Shown here one piece after another: positions 9,369 to 18,864 of a stretch of 64,000 nucleotides of DNA. Under the pieces are notes generated by a model that was not told where the DNA came from, did no database searches, and saw only the letters and a list, made by a program, of their open reading frames with translations. The stretch is taken from the NCBI RefSeq assembly GCF_011174705.1, contig NZ_JAANIJ010000001.1:1488001-1552000 (forward strand). The letters are read 5' to 3'. The translations under genes and the position numbers were made by a program. The stretch's first letter is position 1. Every line of letters starts with the position of its first letter. Origin of the DNA: Tessaracoccus coleopterorum. Its GTDB lineage: Bacteria; Actinomycetota; Actinomycetes; Propionibacteriales; Propionibacteriaceae.

Positions 9369-11178
9369 CGCTTCTCCTCCGCCCAGCTCAGCGCCAGCCC
9401 CGTCGCGACTGCGTTACGGGGCCCCTCGGTGCCGCGGATGTTCGCCCGGCCCGCAACCACGCGGTACTCGGCGAGCGCCTTGGTGACCAACTGCGGGATC
9501 TCGAAGTCGAGGGCGGAGCCGCCGACCAGCACGACAAAGTCGATGTCGCGGACGTTGTCGTTGGGAGATACCTTCCGCAGCGCGCGGATGGCGTTGGTGA
9601 CGAAGACGCGCTCCTTTGCGCGGATCCGGATCTGGCGGATGGTCTCCACCGGAAGATCGATGTCGAGCGGGATCATGCCCTCGGGCTTGAGGACCACCAC
9701 GCGAGCGTAGACCTGGGGCGGGAGCGGCTCGTCGAAGAATTGGACCGTGCCGTCCTCGTGCCGGATGTTGAAGACGGTCTCGACCTTGGCGAGCGGGTAG
9801 CGCTTGATGTCCTCGGCGGTGTCGAACATCTCCAGGCCGAGTTCGGACTGGATCATCAGGGTCACCATGTTGCCTGCGCCCGCCAGGTGGATGGAGACTC
9901 CGGATCCGTCGGCCCGCATGACGGAGGCGTCGGTGGATCCCGCGCCCATGTCGAGCACGGCGATCGGGGCCGCGCTGCCCGGGGTGGTGAGCGCGCCGCG
10001 GATGGCCATGTCGGCCTCGATGCCGCCGACCTCGACGGGCACGCCGACCTGGGCGGCGAGCAGGCTGGCGATGCGGTTCATCTGGAGCCGGTCGGTCTTG
10101 ACCATCACGGCGATGCCGACCGCGGCCTCCATGGAGAACTCGTTGGCGATGCCGCCTGCCACCATGCGCGGCACCTGGGTGTCGACGGCCAGCAGGTCGG
10201 TGATGCGGATGTCCCGGGGCGACTGGTCGGTCAACTGGGCCATCGTGACCCGGACCTTCTCCATCATGCCGCCGACGTTGGTGCCGGGTTCGCCCGTCAC
10301 ATCCGAGACGGCGCGCACCGACACCACGGCGTCCATGATCTCGTCGGCGCCGCGCTCGACGTCGACCTCGGTGCCGCGGGGCTCGCCGTGCACGGTGAGC
10401 CTCCCTGCGGGGATCCGGCGCTCCTGGACATCACCCTTCGGGTCTTGATGACCACCGCGGAACGGTTGCCGACCAGGGAGCGGGCGAGGGGAACGACGTG
10501 CTTGGTGTCCTCGTTGTCGAGCTCGAACAGGGTTGCGATGCCGTAGGGGTTCGAGAGCGTCTCGACGATGCGGCCGACCTCGGCGACCTCGATGGCGGCG
10601 AGCATGCCCAGCGGCACCTTCTCGATGAGCCGCACCTCGTCGACGATCGGGATCTTGCAGTTGAGGCGGTTGTGCACCAGGTTGCCGTCGTCGGCCTGCA
10701 GGATGGCGCCGGTGACGTTGAGGTGCGGGGAGTCGTTGATGATCTGCGCGACGCGGTCGAAGGGGTGGCCGTGGTCGGCCACGACGATCCAGGGCCGGTC
10801 GGCGGATGCGCCCGCCAGTTCGGAGATGTGGATGGTGGTGCCGACGCCGATGCCGAGGCCACCGGGGGTCGACGGATTGTGTCCGATCATCGTGGACTCG
10901 GTGATGATCGTCTCGGTGATGGTCTCCATCGCGACGTCGCCGATGACGGGCGCCGCCTCGTTGACGCGGATCATGTCCAGGTCGTGGAGCTTCAGGTCTG
11001 CTTTGCCGAGGGCCACCTGCAGGGCGTGGAAAACGCCCTGCAGGTTGGCCTCGGTGCCCTTGATCCCGGTGGTCGGGATCGTAGAGCTTGCGAGGAACGA
11101 GATGCCGTCTCCGGTGACCCTGGCGAGCGCGACCTCAGTCGTCGCGTTGCCGATGTCGACGCCGGCTACGAGGCTCAT
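9365..11178 (-). CDS. pduG: Diol dehydratase reactivase large subunit, one frameshift
   Basis: ATP-dependent reactivating chaperone for B12 diol dehydratase, about 604 residues, the usual length. It begins MSLVAGVDIGNATTEVALA (actin-like phosphate-binding loop) and contains VADHGHPFDRVAQIIND, APIAVLDMGAGSTDASVM (second nucleotide-binding loop) and VVLVGGSALDFEIPQ. The frame changes near 10431, where one missing C would give VVIKTPKGDVQERRIPAG. It follows pduE after 42 bp and overlaps pduH by 4 bp. Confidence 0.94.
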
Positions 11179-11220
11179 CTTCGGTTCCTTCGGTAGTGGT
11201 GGATGGGAAGTTGAGGCTTG

Positions 11221-11751
11221 TCAGTCGACGCGGAGTCGGCCCCGGGCCTCGTAGACGTCGGCCGCCTCACGGAGGAAGCCCGCGGAGACGGTGGCGTCGT
11301 AGGTGCCTTCGAGCTCGGCAGCGATGTCGTACAGCTCGGCCTTGGTCGAGCGGTACGGGCGCAGCGCGTTGTAGATGGCGAGGAGGCGCTCATCGGGGAC
11401 GGACACCAACTCGGCGGCACGGCGCATGTTGCGGGCAAGGGGGCCACGACCGGAGTCGTCGGCAACCTGGGCCTGCAGTTCGAGCGTGCCGGACGAGATG
11501 CGGAAGTCCTTGGCGTCGATGGCGCCCGACTTCATCTTCTCGAAGGTGAGGTCGTTCAGCTTCACGCCGCTGTCGGTGGTCACCAGCTGGGGTGACTTCT
11601 CAGCCAGCGGGTAGTCCTTGACTCCGACCGTTGCTCCGGTCGCTGCAGCGGCCGGGGCGGGCTTCTTCTCGAAGCTCACCTGATCGCTGCCGCCTCCGAG
11701 GTTCTTCATCACCTCGGCCATGATCTGACGAATCAGTTGCTCTTGATCCAT
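11221..11751 (-). CDS. pduE: B12-dependent diol dehydratase small subunit
   Basis: Small (gamma) subunit of propanediol dehydratase, 176 residues, intact. It starts MDQEQLIRQIMAEVMKNLGG, an amphipathic helix that solubilises or targets the enzyme to the shell, followed by an Ala/Pro linker. The core (DYPLAEKSPQLV, GRGPLARNMRRAAELV, ALRPYRSTKAEL) matches the family. It lies 12 bp downstream of pduD. Confidence 0.95.
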   Translation of the reverse strand: MDQEQLIRQIMAEVMKNLGGGSDQVSFEKKPAPAAAATGATVGVKDYPLAEKSPQLVTTDSGVKLNDLTFEKMKSGAIDAKDFRISSGTLELQAQVADDSGRGPLARNMRRAAELVSVPDERLLAIYNALRPYRSTKAELYDIAAELEGTYDATVSAGFLREAADVYEARGRLRVD

Positions 11752-11763
11752 TTTCGCTTCTCC

Positions 11764-12426
11764 TTAGCCGAAGCTGATCTGAAGGCCCTGGGCCTTCTTC
11801 TTCAGGTCGACGAGCGTGGTTTCCTTGTTGTGTAGCAGGGCCGCGATCGCCTGGTACTTCGGCCGGGCCATCTGGTCGTTGCGGACCGGGACGGGCGTCG
11901 GGCTCTCACCCTTGGCGTACTTGGCCGCGTTCTTGCCGATCGCCCGGAAGGTCGCCTCGTCGATCAGCGGCGACTGCGAGAACAGTTCCACGTTGCTGAG
12001 CGGCGGAAGGTCCTTCTGGTGGATGACGGTCGTGCCACGCGACTGGATCCCGATGCCGATGCCGGAGCCCGACAGCTTGGCCGCCTCGTGGGCGAGGAAG
12101 CCGACGTCCGCGGTCTTGTAGAGGCGGACGAAGCGGTACTTCAGCCCCTCCTCCTCGATGCCTGCGCAGATCTCCTTGAGCACCTGCGCGTGCGGGATCC
12201 CGATGATGGTCTCGTGGATCATCGTCGAGAACGCGGGCGAGAGGGCGATGACGACCTCCTTGGGATCGGTGCCGCGCGTGGCTTCACCGGTCTCGGCGAT
12301 GGTCAGGTTCCCGACCGTCGTGGGCGTCATGGTGGCGACACCACCACCTGTGGGCTGGGCGGCCGGCTGCGAGACGAGCTCACGTACGACCTCTTCCACG
12401 AGTCGCTTGATGGTTGCTTGATCCAT
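11764..12426 (-). CDS. pduD: B12-dependent diol dehydratase medium subunit
   Basis: Medium (beta) subunit, 220 residues, intact. I start it at the ATG at 12426 (MDQATIKRLVEEVVRELVSQ), which gives the family length and an amphipathic encapsulation-type N-terminus; longer in-frame extension upstream runs into pduC. SGSGIGIGIQSRGTTVIHQ is the conserved cobalamin-contact region. Spacing to pduC is 10 bp. Confidence 0.95.
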   Translation of the reverse strand: MDQATIKRLVEEVVRELVSQPAAQPTGGGVATMTPTTVGNLTIAETGEATRGTDPKEVVIALSPAFSTMIHETIIGIPHAQVLKEICAGIEEEGLKYRFVRLYKTADVGFLAHEAAKLSGSGIGIGIQSRGTTVIHQKDLPPLSNVELFSQSPLIDEATFRAIGKNAAKYAKGESPTPVPVRNDQMARPKYQAIAALLHNKETTLVDLKKKAQGLQISFG

Positions 12427-12436
12427 GGTGCTCACC

Positions 12437-14098
12437 TCAGATGCTTTCCGGGCTGACGGCCTGGCGGATCGTCTTGAGGATTTCCCACTTCTCATCCGAG
12501 ATCTGGTAACCCGTCCTGGGTCCGGCGTAGTCGTTCGGGTTGTTGACGGCGGAGTCGACGTTGAAGTTGCGGTCGAAGATGGCGCTCGTGTGCAGGTAGT
12601 CGCCGGCGGCCCGGCGCTTCAGCAGGTTGAACACCGCCTCGGACACGTCGTCGAAGCCGCCGCGGGACAGCGCCTTCGCCACGTCGAGGCCGGTGACCTC
12701 GCGCTTCATCATCTCTTCTGCCGCCTTCAGGTCCTCGACGACATTGCGCGCCGGCATGTCCTTCGAACCGTTGGCGTAGGTGGCTGCCTCAACCTCTGCA
12801 TCGGTGATGGCCGGGAGACCCAGCTCCTTGAAGGTGGCCTGGATCGCACGGGCGGCCTTGCGGCGCACCGCAACGACGTCTTCCTCGACGGCGGGCACGA
12901 GGCCTCCGTCTACGCGCAGGTCGCGCTGCAGGATGACCCAGTCGTCGTAGTCCTCGGCGTCCCAGTTCGAACCGGCGAACATGTTGTCGTAGTTCGGGGT
13001 GGCCGAGTAGCCGGAGCAGATGAAGTCCGTGCCGGGCACGAACTGCATCAGTGTGCGGGCGACGCGGCGCAGGTCCGAATGGGTGAACGTCTGGTCGTTG
13101 GACGAGGCGCACTCGAGGTCGAGCATGATGGCGATCAGGTTCTCGGCCAGGATCGCCCGGATGCCCTGCGGCACGGCGGCGGGAACGCCGACGCAGCTGA
13201 CGGAGCCGTTCTGGGTGCCCTGCGAACCTGCCGCCTTGGTGACGAACAGGCAGCGGCTCTCGAGGTAGAGCATGCTCATGCCCTCGGCGAAGCCCATCTG
13301 CACCTCGGAACCGGTGCCCGACGTGAAGCGCATCTTCAGGCCGCGCGACGCGTAGCAGGAGGCGAGGAACGCCTTCGACCACGGGGTGTCGTCACCGTCC
13401 ATGAACACTGCCTCGGTGCCGTACACCGAAACGGTCTCGGCGTATGCCGTCAGCCCCCGCATTCCGAGCTGGAGCTCGGTGGCTTCCTCAACCGCGCACT
13501 GGGTGAGGATGCCCGGGCGACCGACCTGCGCACCGACGAGAATCGCCAGGGCGTTGAACGGCGCGTAGCGCACGATGCCGACGGTGGTCTCCTCCTCAGC
13601 GAAGCCACGCAGGGCTGCCTCGGCGGCGTCCGCCGCGATCTGCACCGGGTTGTCGGCGACGTTGGTGACATGGCACTGGTTGGCCGGCGTCTTCCTTGCG
13701 CGCAGCTTGGTGACCGCGTTCATCATCTCGAGCACGCTCATCTGCGAGACGACCTCGGCCGCCTTGGCGGGGGTCATCGCGGTGGTGAGCGGGATCAGGG
13801 CGCTGCGGGGCACGTTGATGTCGCACAGCATGTGCGCGAGCACCACCGAATCCATCGCATTGACTTCCTCGGCACGCTCAAGGTTGATGCCGTAGGTGGC
13901 GATGAACGTGTCGAGCATGTCGAACTCGGCCTCGGCCTTGCCGTCAAGCTCGACGACCTTGCCGCCGACGATCTTGATCGACGGCTTCGGGTCGTTCGGC
14001 CCGTCCATCGCGATCAGGCCGACCTCCGGCCATTCGCTGACGAAGCCGTCCTGGTTCACGGGGCGGGCGTCGAGAACCTCAAACCTCTTGGATCTCAC
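12437..14098 (-). CDS. pduC: B12-dependent propanediol/glycerol dehydratase large subunit
   Basis: Catalytic (alpha) subunit, 553 residues, intact. It dehydrates 1,2-propanediol to propionaldehyde by an adenosylcobalamin radical. It begins MRSKRFEVLDARPVNQDGFV, and shows the TIM-barrel signatures typical of the family: TTAMTPAKAAEVVSQMSVLE, KTPANQCHVTN, FTSGTGSEVQMGFAEG and ECASSNDQTFTHSDLRR. The sequence alone does not separate diol from glycerol dehydratase, but the pduA-B context and the fully Pdu gene order argue for propanediol. Confidence 0.97.
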   Translation of the reverse strand: MRSKRFEVLDARPVNQDGFVSEWPEVGLIAMDGPNDPKPSIKIVGGKVVELDGKAEAEFDMLDTFIATYGINLERAEEVNAMDSVVLAHMLCDINVPRSALIPLTTAMTPAKAAEVVSQMSVLEMMNAVTKLRARKTPANQCHVTNVADNPVQIAADAAEAALRGFAEEETTVGIVRYAPFNALAILVGAQVGRPGILTQCAVEEATELQLGMRGLTAYAETVSVYGTEAVFMDGDDTPWSKAFLASCYASRGLKMRFTSGTGSEVQMGFAEGMSMLYLESRCLFVTKAAGSQGTQNGSVSCVGVPAAVPQGIRAILAENLIAIMLDLECASSNDQTFTHSDLRRVARTLMQFVPGTDFICSGYSATPNYDNMFAGSNWDAEDYDDWVILQRDLRVDGGLVPAVEEDVVAVRRKAARAIQATFKELGLPAITDAEVEAATYANGSKDMPARNVVEDLKAAEEMMKREVTGLDVAKALSRGGFDDVSEAVFNLLKRRAAGDYLHTSAIFDRNFNVDSAVNNPNDYAGPRTGYQISDEKWEILKTIRQAVSPESI

Positions 14099-14110
14099 TG
14101 GTCAGTCTCC

Positions 14111-14887
14111 TCAGATGTAGGGAGTGGTCGAGGACTCGGGGTATGCCCGAGCGCACCCAGCAGGCCGCGGCCGACGTCGCGGGCGGCCACGATGGCCTGC
14201 CGGACGGCACCCGAGTCGCCGCTGAAGGCGCAGATGACCTCGTTGGAGAAGCTCGTGCCCTTGGCCGGGCTCGAGTAGGCGATCACGTCGATGGTCGACG
14301 CCTTCACCGCGGTGTCCGCCAGGACGACACCGATGGCGGCTGGGCCGCCGACGGTGATGCCGAACGACTTGCCGATGGGGCGCCGAACGCCTTGTTGAGG
14401 GCGTAGCTGGCGCGTGCCGTGTACTGGAACTCGAGGTGGCCCGCGTCGTTGCCGTACACGTCACCGAAGGTGCGGTCCAGCTCGGAGAGGGTGACCTCGA
14501 CTGCGCGACGGGCGTCGGAGACGTCCTCGGCACCGAACACGATCAGCGAGCCGTGGCCGGCACCGCCCTTGGTGTCACGGGGGAGCTCGATCGTCAGGAT
14601 CTCGCAGTTGGTGGCCTTGACTGCCTCATCGGCGGCGAAGATGTGCGGGCCTGCTCCGGTGCGGGCGCCGACGATGCCGATGGAACGGTACTTGGCCTCG
14701 AGGCCCATCATCTCGTGCAGCGCCGGGTCGACGTTTGCGATGACGAGTCCGATGGTGTCGCCCAGTGCGTTGGTGCCGACGAACTCGGTGGCGGCCGGGC
14801 GCTCACCTGCGGCGACCGCGGGGCCTGGTCGACAGGAAGCTTCTTCATGACCTCGGCCATGACCTTGTTGATCAGATCTTCAGACAT
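14111..14887 (-). CDS. pduB: BMC-T trimeric shell protein, three frameshifts
   Basis: Tandem-BMC-domain shell protein that also anchors cargo. Joined frames read MSEDLINKVMAEVMKKLPVD at the N-terminus, EFVGTNALGDTIGLVIANVD, then SIGIVGARTGAGPHIFAADE, the second domain KSFGITVGGPAAIGVVLADT and an end in ESSTTPYI. Frame changes lie at the GGGG runs 14820-14823, 14377-14380 and 14138-14141; one added base at each restores a single product of about 260 residues. The N-terminal helix matches those of PduD and PduE. It lies 12 bp upstream of pduC. Confidence 0.92.
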
Positions 14888-14895
14888 TTCCACAC

Positions 14896-15171
14896 TCACT
14901 TCACGCTCGGGAGGAGCTTCTCGACATCGGTGTGGGGACGCGGGATCACGTGGACGGAGATGACCTCGCCCACCTTGCCCGCAGCAGCCGCACCGGCGTC
15001 TGTCGCCGCCTTGACCGCTCCGACGTCGCCACGGACCATGACGGTCACGAAGCCGGCGCCGATCTTCTCGCTGCCGATGAGCTGGACGTTTGCCGACTTC
15101 ACCATCGCATCGGCGGCCTCGACCGCACCGACGAATCCCTTGGTCTCGACAAGTCCCAGTGCCTCTTGCAT
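14896..15171 (-). CDS. pduA: BMC-H shell hexamer protein, first gene of the operon
   Basis: A 91-residue facet protein beginning [20 protein letters not shown] and ending [17 protein letters not shown]. It contains the [20 protein letters not shown] pore-region strand. As first gene of the leftward operon it is preceded by a good Shine-Dalgarno sequence on the minus strand (AAGGAGTCC shortly before the ATG at 15171). Confidence 0.95.
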   Translation of the reverse strand: MQEALGLVETKGFVGAVEAADAMVKSANVQLIGSEKIGAGFVTVMVRGDVGAVKAATDAGAAAAGKVGEVISVHVIPRPHTDVEKLLPSVK

Positions 15172-15344
15172 GCTGGACTCCTTCGTCTGTCAACGGCCGC
15201 CCTGGCCGCATCTCCTGAAGGGTAGGCAGGCTTTGGCTACACGTTGCGGCCCCGTTGTTACACAATCCCGCCACCACCTGAGGGCACCCCTTGACCCTCT
15301 GGAGGCACCACGTATGGTGGGGGAGCAGGGAGGCACAGAGGCCG
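15172..15344. promoter_or_regulatory. Divergent pduA / pduU promoter region
   Basis: This 173 bp region separates the leftward pduA operon from the rightward pduU-pduV-pocR-pduQ operon. On the plus strand TTGACC (15291-15296) and TATGGT (15313-15318), 16 bp apart, form a plausible sigma-70 promoter ahead of pduU. A partly symmetrical stretch at about 15238-15273 (ACACGTTG ... GTTGTTACAC) could be the PocR or a global-regulator site. I saw no cobalamin riboswitch core. Confidence 0.6.
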
Positions 15345-15697
15345 ATGGAGAGCACCACAGAGAAGCAGCGGATCATCCAGGAATTCGTTCCTGGCAAACA
15401 GGTCACGCTCGCGCACATCATCGCGAATGCCGACCCGTTGCTGTTTCCGAAGATCGGCCTCGCGGACGCCCGCGGCGGTTCGGTCGCAGTGTTGACCCTG
15501 ACCCGGGCGAGGCCGCGATCATCGGTGGCGACATCGCGAGCAAGGCCTCTGACATCCAACTCGCCTACGTCGACCGGTTCTCCGGATCATTGTTGATCAC
15601 GGGGCAGTTGGCGGACGTCGAATCGGCCGTCCAGGCGGTGGTCGAGACGCTCTGCTCTGTGCTCGGTTTCACTCCGGCCCCGGTGACCAGGACGTAG
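15345..15697 (+). CDS. pduU: Circularly permuted BMC-H shell protein, one frameshift
   Basis: Shell protein of the PduU/EutS type. It reads [20 protein letters not shown], then [20 protein letters not shown], close to known PduU, and ends [20 protein letters not shown]. The frame changes near 15500, where one missing C gives [20 protein letters not shown]. The corrected length is about 118 residues, as in the family. It is the first gene of the rightward operon. Confidence 0.92.
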
Positions 15698-15700
15698 ACC

Positions 15701-16130
15701 TTGAAGTCGATCCTGCTCGTGGGCAGCGTTGGCGCGGGAAGACGACCCTGCGGCAGCGCCTCCAGGGCGGCGTCCTCGACTACGCGAAGACCCAGGCCAT
15801 CGAGGTGCACGACGGAGTGGTCGACACCCCGGGAGAGCTCCTGGAGTCCATGTTCTTCAAGAACGCGCTGATCAACGCCTCATGGAGCGTCGACAGCGTC
15901 GTGCTTGTGCAGGCTGCCGACGAGCGCGGCACCCGATTCCCACCCGGTTTCAGCACGGCCTTCAACCGTGAGGTGCTGGGCGTGGTGACCAAATGTGCGC
16001 AAGCCCCGAGAGCCAGCGCGACGCCGCCGTCGGCCTGCTGAACCTCGCCGGGGCCTCGCGCGTCTTCTGTCTCGATTCAGTCACCGGTGACGGGGTCGAC
16101 GAGTTTGTGGAGGCGATATGTCTTCCCTGA
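15701..16130 (+). CDS. pduV: PduV/EutP-type small GTPase, two frameshifts
   Basis: Ras-like GTPase associated with the outside of Pdu shells. The P-loop reads GSVGAGKTT after correcting the frame near 15740; other family segments are EVHDGVVDTPGELLES, VVTKCAQAPESQRDAA and [17 protein letters not shown]. The second frame change is at the CCCC run 16004-16007. I start it at TTG 15701, 3 bp after the pduU stop, because it gives KSILLVGSVGAGKTT as N-terminus; the unusual start codon is the main doubt. It overlaps pocR by 13 bp. Confidence 0.82.
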
Positions 16131-17407
16131 TGCTGGGGACGCCCGGAATGGGCCCCGACCTGCGTCACCTGGTCGACATCGACCGGTTGCAGGAGATCCA
16201 GGACAACTACGCGGCCGAGACGGGTCTCGCGATGATCACCGTCGACTCGACGGGCTCACCTGTGACGACGGCGTCGCAGTTCAGCCAGCTGTGTCAGCTG
16301 CTGCGCCGCGACCCGAAGGTGCGGCAGCTCTGCTACGGATGCGACGCCCACGGCGGCTTCCAGAGCGCCATCGAGGGCCGCCCTGTCATCTATCAGTGCC
16401 ACGCGGGCCTGGTCGACTTCTCGGTGGCCATCACACGCGGATCGCAGTACCTCGGCGCGGTCATGGCCGGGCAGGTGCTGCTCGACCGCGACCAGGAACA
16501 GCTCAACCGGATGCTGACTGGAAGTTCCGACCTCCCCTACTCGGAGGAGGCCAGGGCCCTGGCGAAGGAACTGCGGGTGGTGGCGCTCGATGAGCTGCAC
16601 CACGCGGCCGAGGCCGTCGTGAAGCTGGCCAACGACACCCTCCTCGGCCGCGACTCGAAGCTGCTGCTGAAGGCGAGCGCCGGCCCGTACCTGGGCAGGC
16701 GCGCCTCCGAGCCACGCGGAAGCAGCACCCTGGTACCCGAGGGGACCCCACCGTCGTGCGTCGACCCCGTCGAGCTGGTGAGGCACCTCCACGAGCGCAA
16801 CCTCGCGGGCAACCTCGACCTCGTGGGCGACTACCTCGACCAGTTGATCCCGCGGTGGAGCATGAAGGTGCCCCGCGAGCGGTTGGGCGACCTCGAGGAC
16901 GTGCTGATCGGCGTCGCAACCGGCGAGGGTGTGCAGTACGGCCGTGACATGACGGTCGAGGTGATGAGCCGCCGCAAGGGCCGCCGCACGTCGATGAACC
17001 GGTACGAGGCCCAGGTGCACGCGGAACGCCTGCTGATCCTGTTGCACGAACTGGTCGAGCCGAAACTCGCCATGAACGAGCGCACCATCTCCACGTTGCT
17101 GAACGAGATCGAGAAGGATCCCACGGCGTTCCTGTCCGTGCAGAAGGCGGCCTCCTATCTCGCCTGGTCGGAGTCGCATTTCGCCCGCCAGTTCAAGCAG
17201 CAGACCAAGCAGAGCTTCATCAGCTACGTCACCACCAAGCGGCTGGACCGCGCGAAGCTGATGCTCGCCCACACAACCAAACCCGTGTTGCGGATCGCTG
17301 ACGAGTTGGACTTCCAACCTCTCAACTACTTCTCGCGCACCTTCAAGAAACACACCGGGCAGACACCCACCGAGTACCGCCAGCATCTGGCAGAGGTCGA
17401 TTCATGA
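16118..17407 (+). CDS. pocR: PocR-type AraC family transcriptional activator
   Basis: A 429-residue regulator, intact. Residues about 20-190 form the PocR sensory domain with its conserved cysteines ([11 protein letters not shown] and [20 protein letters not shown]), which senses the diol in known Pdu/Cob regulators. The C-terminal about 100 residues are an AraC-type double helix-turn-helix ([47 protein letters not shown]). Encoded within the pdu locus it most likely activates both divergent operons from 15172-15344. Confidence 0.93.
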   Translation: MSSLMLGTPGMGPDLRHLVDIDRLQEIQDNYAAETGLAMITVDSTGSPVTTASQFSQLCQLLRRDPKVRQLCYGCDAHGGFQSAIEGRPVIYQCHAGLVDFSVAITRGSQYLGAVMAGQVLLDRDQEQLNRMLTGSSDLPYSEEARALAKELRVVALDELHHAAEAVVKLANDTLLGRDSKLLLKASAGPYLGRRASEPRGSSTLVPEGTPPSCVDPVELVRHLHERNLAGNLDLVGDYLDQLIPRWSMKVPRERLGDLEDVLIGVATGEGVQYGRDMTVEVMSRRKGRRTSMNRYEAQVHAERLLILLHELVEPKLAMNERTISTLLNEIEKDPTAFLSVQKAASYLAWSESHFARQFKQQTKQSFISYVTTKRLDRAKLMLAHTTKPVLRIADELDFQPLNYFSRTFKKHTGQTPTEYRQHLAEVDS

Positions 17408-18507
17408 GCACATTCACCCTTGCCACCGAGATCAGCTTCGGAGAGGGCGCGCTCGAGGGATTGCGGGAGTTCGCCGACCGACGGGTGTTCGTGGTCACGG
17501 ATTCCTTCCTGGCGGGCACGGACGTGTTCGCGCTCGTGCTCGACCTCCTCGGCGCGGACACGGTCGTCTTCGACGAGGTGCTGCCGAACCCGACGGTGGC
17601 CGTGATCGGCAAGGGGGTCGCTTCCTATCTCGCTGCGCGCCCCGACGTGGTGATCGCCTACGGCGGAGGATCCCCCATCGACGCGGCCAAGGCCATGCAC
17701 AAGGCGGCCATCGAGGTCGGCCTCGGGGCCGTGGACGGCCTCGTCGTCATCCCCACGACGTCGGGCTCCGGCTCCGAGGTGACGAGCTTCTCGGTGATCA
17801 CCGAGGAGACCACGCACGCCAAGCTCCCGATGGTCTCACCGGATCTGGTGCCGAGGCTCGCGATCCTCGACGCCCGGGCCGTGCTGGGCGTCCCCCGCGC
17901 ACCACCGCCGATTCCGGTATGGATGTGCTGACCCACGCGATCGAGGCCTACGTGTCGACCGGCGCGAGCGACTTCAGCGACGCCCTCGCGGAGAAGGCGA
18001 CGCAACTGGCCTTCGCGAACCTGGTGCGCTGTTTCGAGGACGGCTCCGACGTCGAGGCACGCACGTCGATGCATCACGCATCGACGCTCGCGGCGATGGC
18101 CTTCGACAACGCAGGGCTGGGCATCGTCCACTCACTCGCCCATGCCCTCGGAGGGCGGTTCCCCGTCGCGCACGGTCGGCTCAACGCGATCCTGCTGCCT
18201 CACGTGATTGCCTTCAACGCGGAGCGCAGCGCTCGTTGCGCCGAGCGTTACGCCTGGCTCGGCCACCTCGCGGGGCCAGCGCGGTGGGTCCGAGGGCCGG
18301 GGTGCTCTCCTGCATCGCGCGGATCGACAAGCTCAACGCCAAGCTCGGCGTCGGCCCGGGCTGGCCCAGTGTGGCATCCCCCGCGATGACTTCACCGAGG
18401 CTCTCGACGAACTGGCCGACACCGCCCTCGCCGACGGGTGCACCGCGACGACCCCCGTCGCACCCACCCATTCCGACCTCGTTACGCTGCTGCGCGCAGC
18501 CTTCTGA
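17404..18507 (+). CDS. pduQ: Iron-containing 1-propanol dehydrogenase, three frameshifts
   Basis: NADH-dependent reduction of propionaldehyde to propanol, regenerating NAD for PduP. Family III alcohol dehydrogenase signatures: [17 protein letters not shown] (nucleotide binding), [18 protein letters not shown], and the iron ligands in [14 protein letters not shown] and [16 protein letters not shown]. The frame changes near 17905, 18275 and 18350; the joined product is about 367 residues, the usual size. It overlaps pocR by ATGA (17404-17407) and ends the rightward operon. Confidence 0.92.
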
Positions 18508-18736
18508 CACACCCTTTGGCAACTCCCGCGCCATCGGCGCGGGGCATCGGCCTGCCCGCCCCCGCCCTGCCAACCACCCACAATGTTTACGTCACCATCT
18601 TTTATCGGGAACCCGCGACAGATTGTGACACGCGTAGCCAAACGTTAATGCGACTCCGCAACTGAATCGGATGCCGAGTGCCGCAGACAATCGTTATCAA
18701 TTCGCAATCATTTCTTGCGTTCAACTTCTTGACTTA
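18508..18736. other. Relatively AT-rich intergenic region
   Basis: From about 18585 to 18735 the base composition is clearly lower in GC than the neighbours (for example ATCTTTTATCGGG and CGTTATCAATTCGCAATC). I find no gene, repeat or strong terminator in it. It lies downstream of pduQ. Confidence 0.5.
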
Positions 18737-18864
18737 AGCTCGAGGGCGCCGTCAACGAGGCGCTGCCGGTCGTGGGGCACTTCCGCGCCGCGCGCGACCC
18801 GGCGTGTCTCGCGATCATCGCCGACCGGGTCGCCTCCCTCGACGCCCCCGATCCTCAGGAGTGA
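18737..18864 (+). pseudogene. Orphan C-terminal coding fragment
   Basis: A short frame reads LEGAVNEALPVVGHFRAARD, then PACLAIIADRVASLDAPDPQ and a TGA at 18862-18864. It has coding-like composition but no start: a TGA lies just upstream in the same frame. It overlaps the end of the convergent acyl-CoA ligase gene. It may be the 3' remnant of a regulator or enzyme gene deleted on its 5' side; I do not recognise the family. Confidence 0.35.

Noticed and set aside
15172-15344. Cobalamin riboswitch upstream of pduA or pduU
   Set aside because: I could not find the conserved B12-box and core pairing in this 173 bp, and it is short for a full riboswitch plus two promoters.
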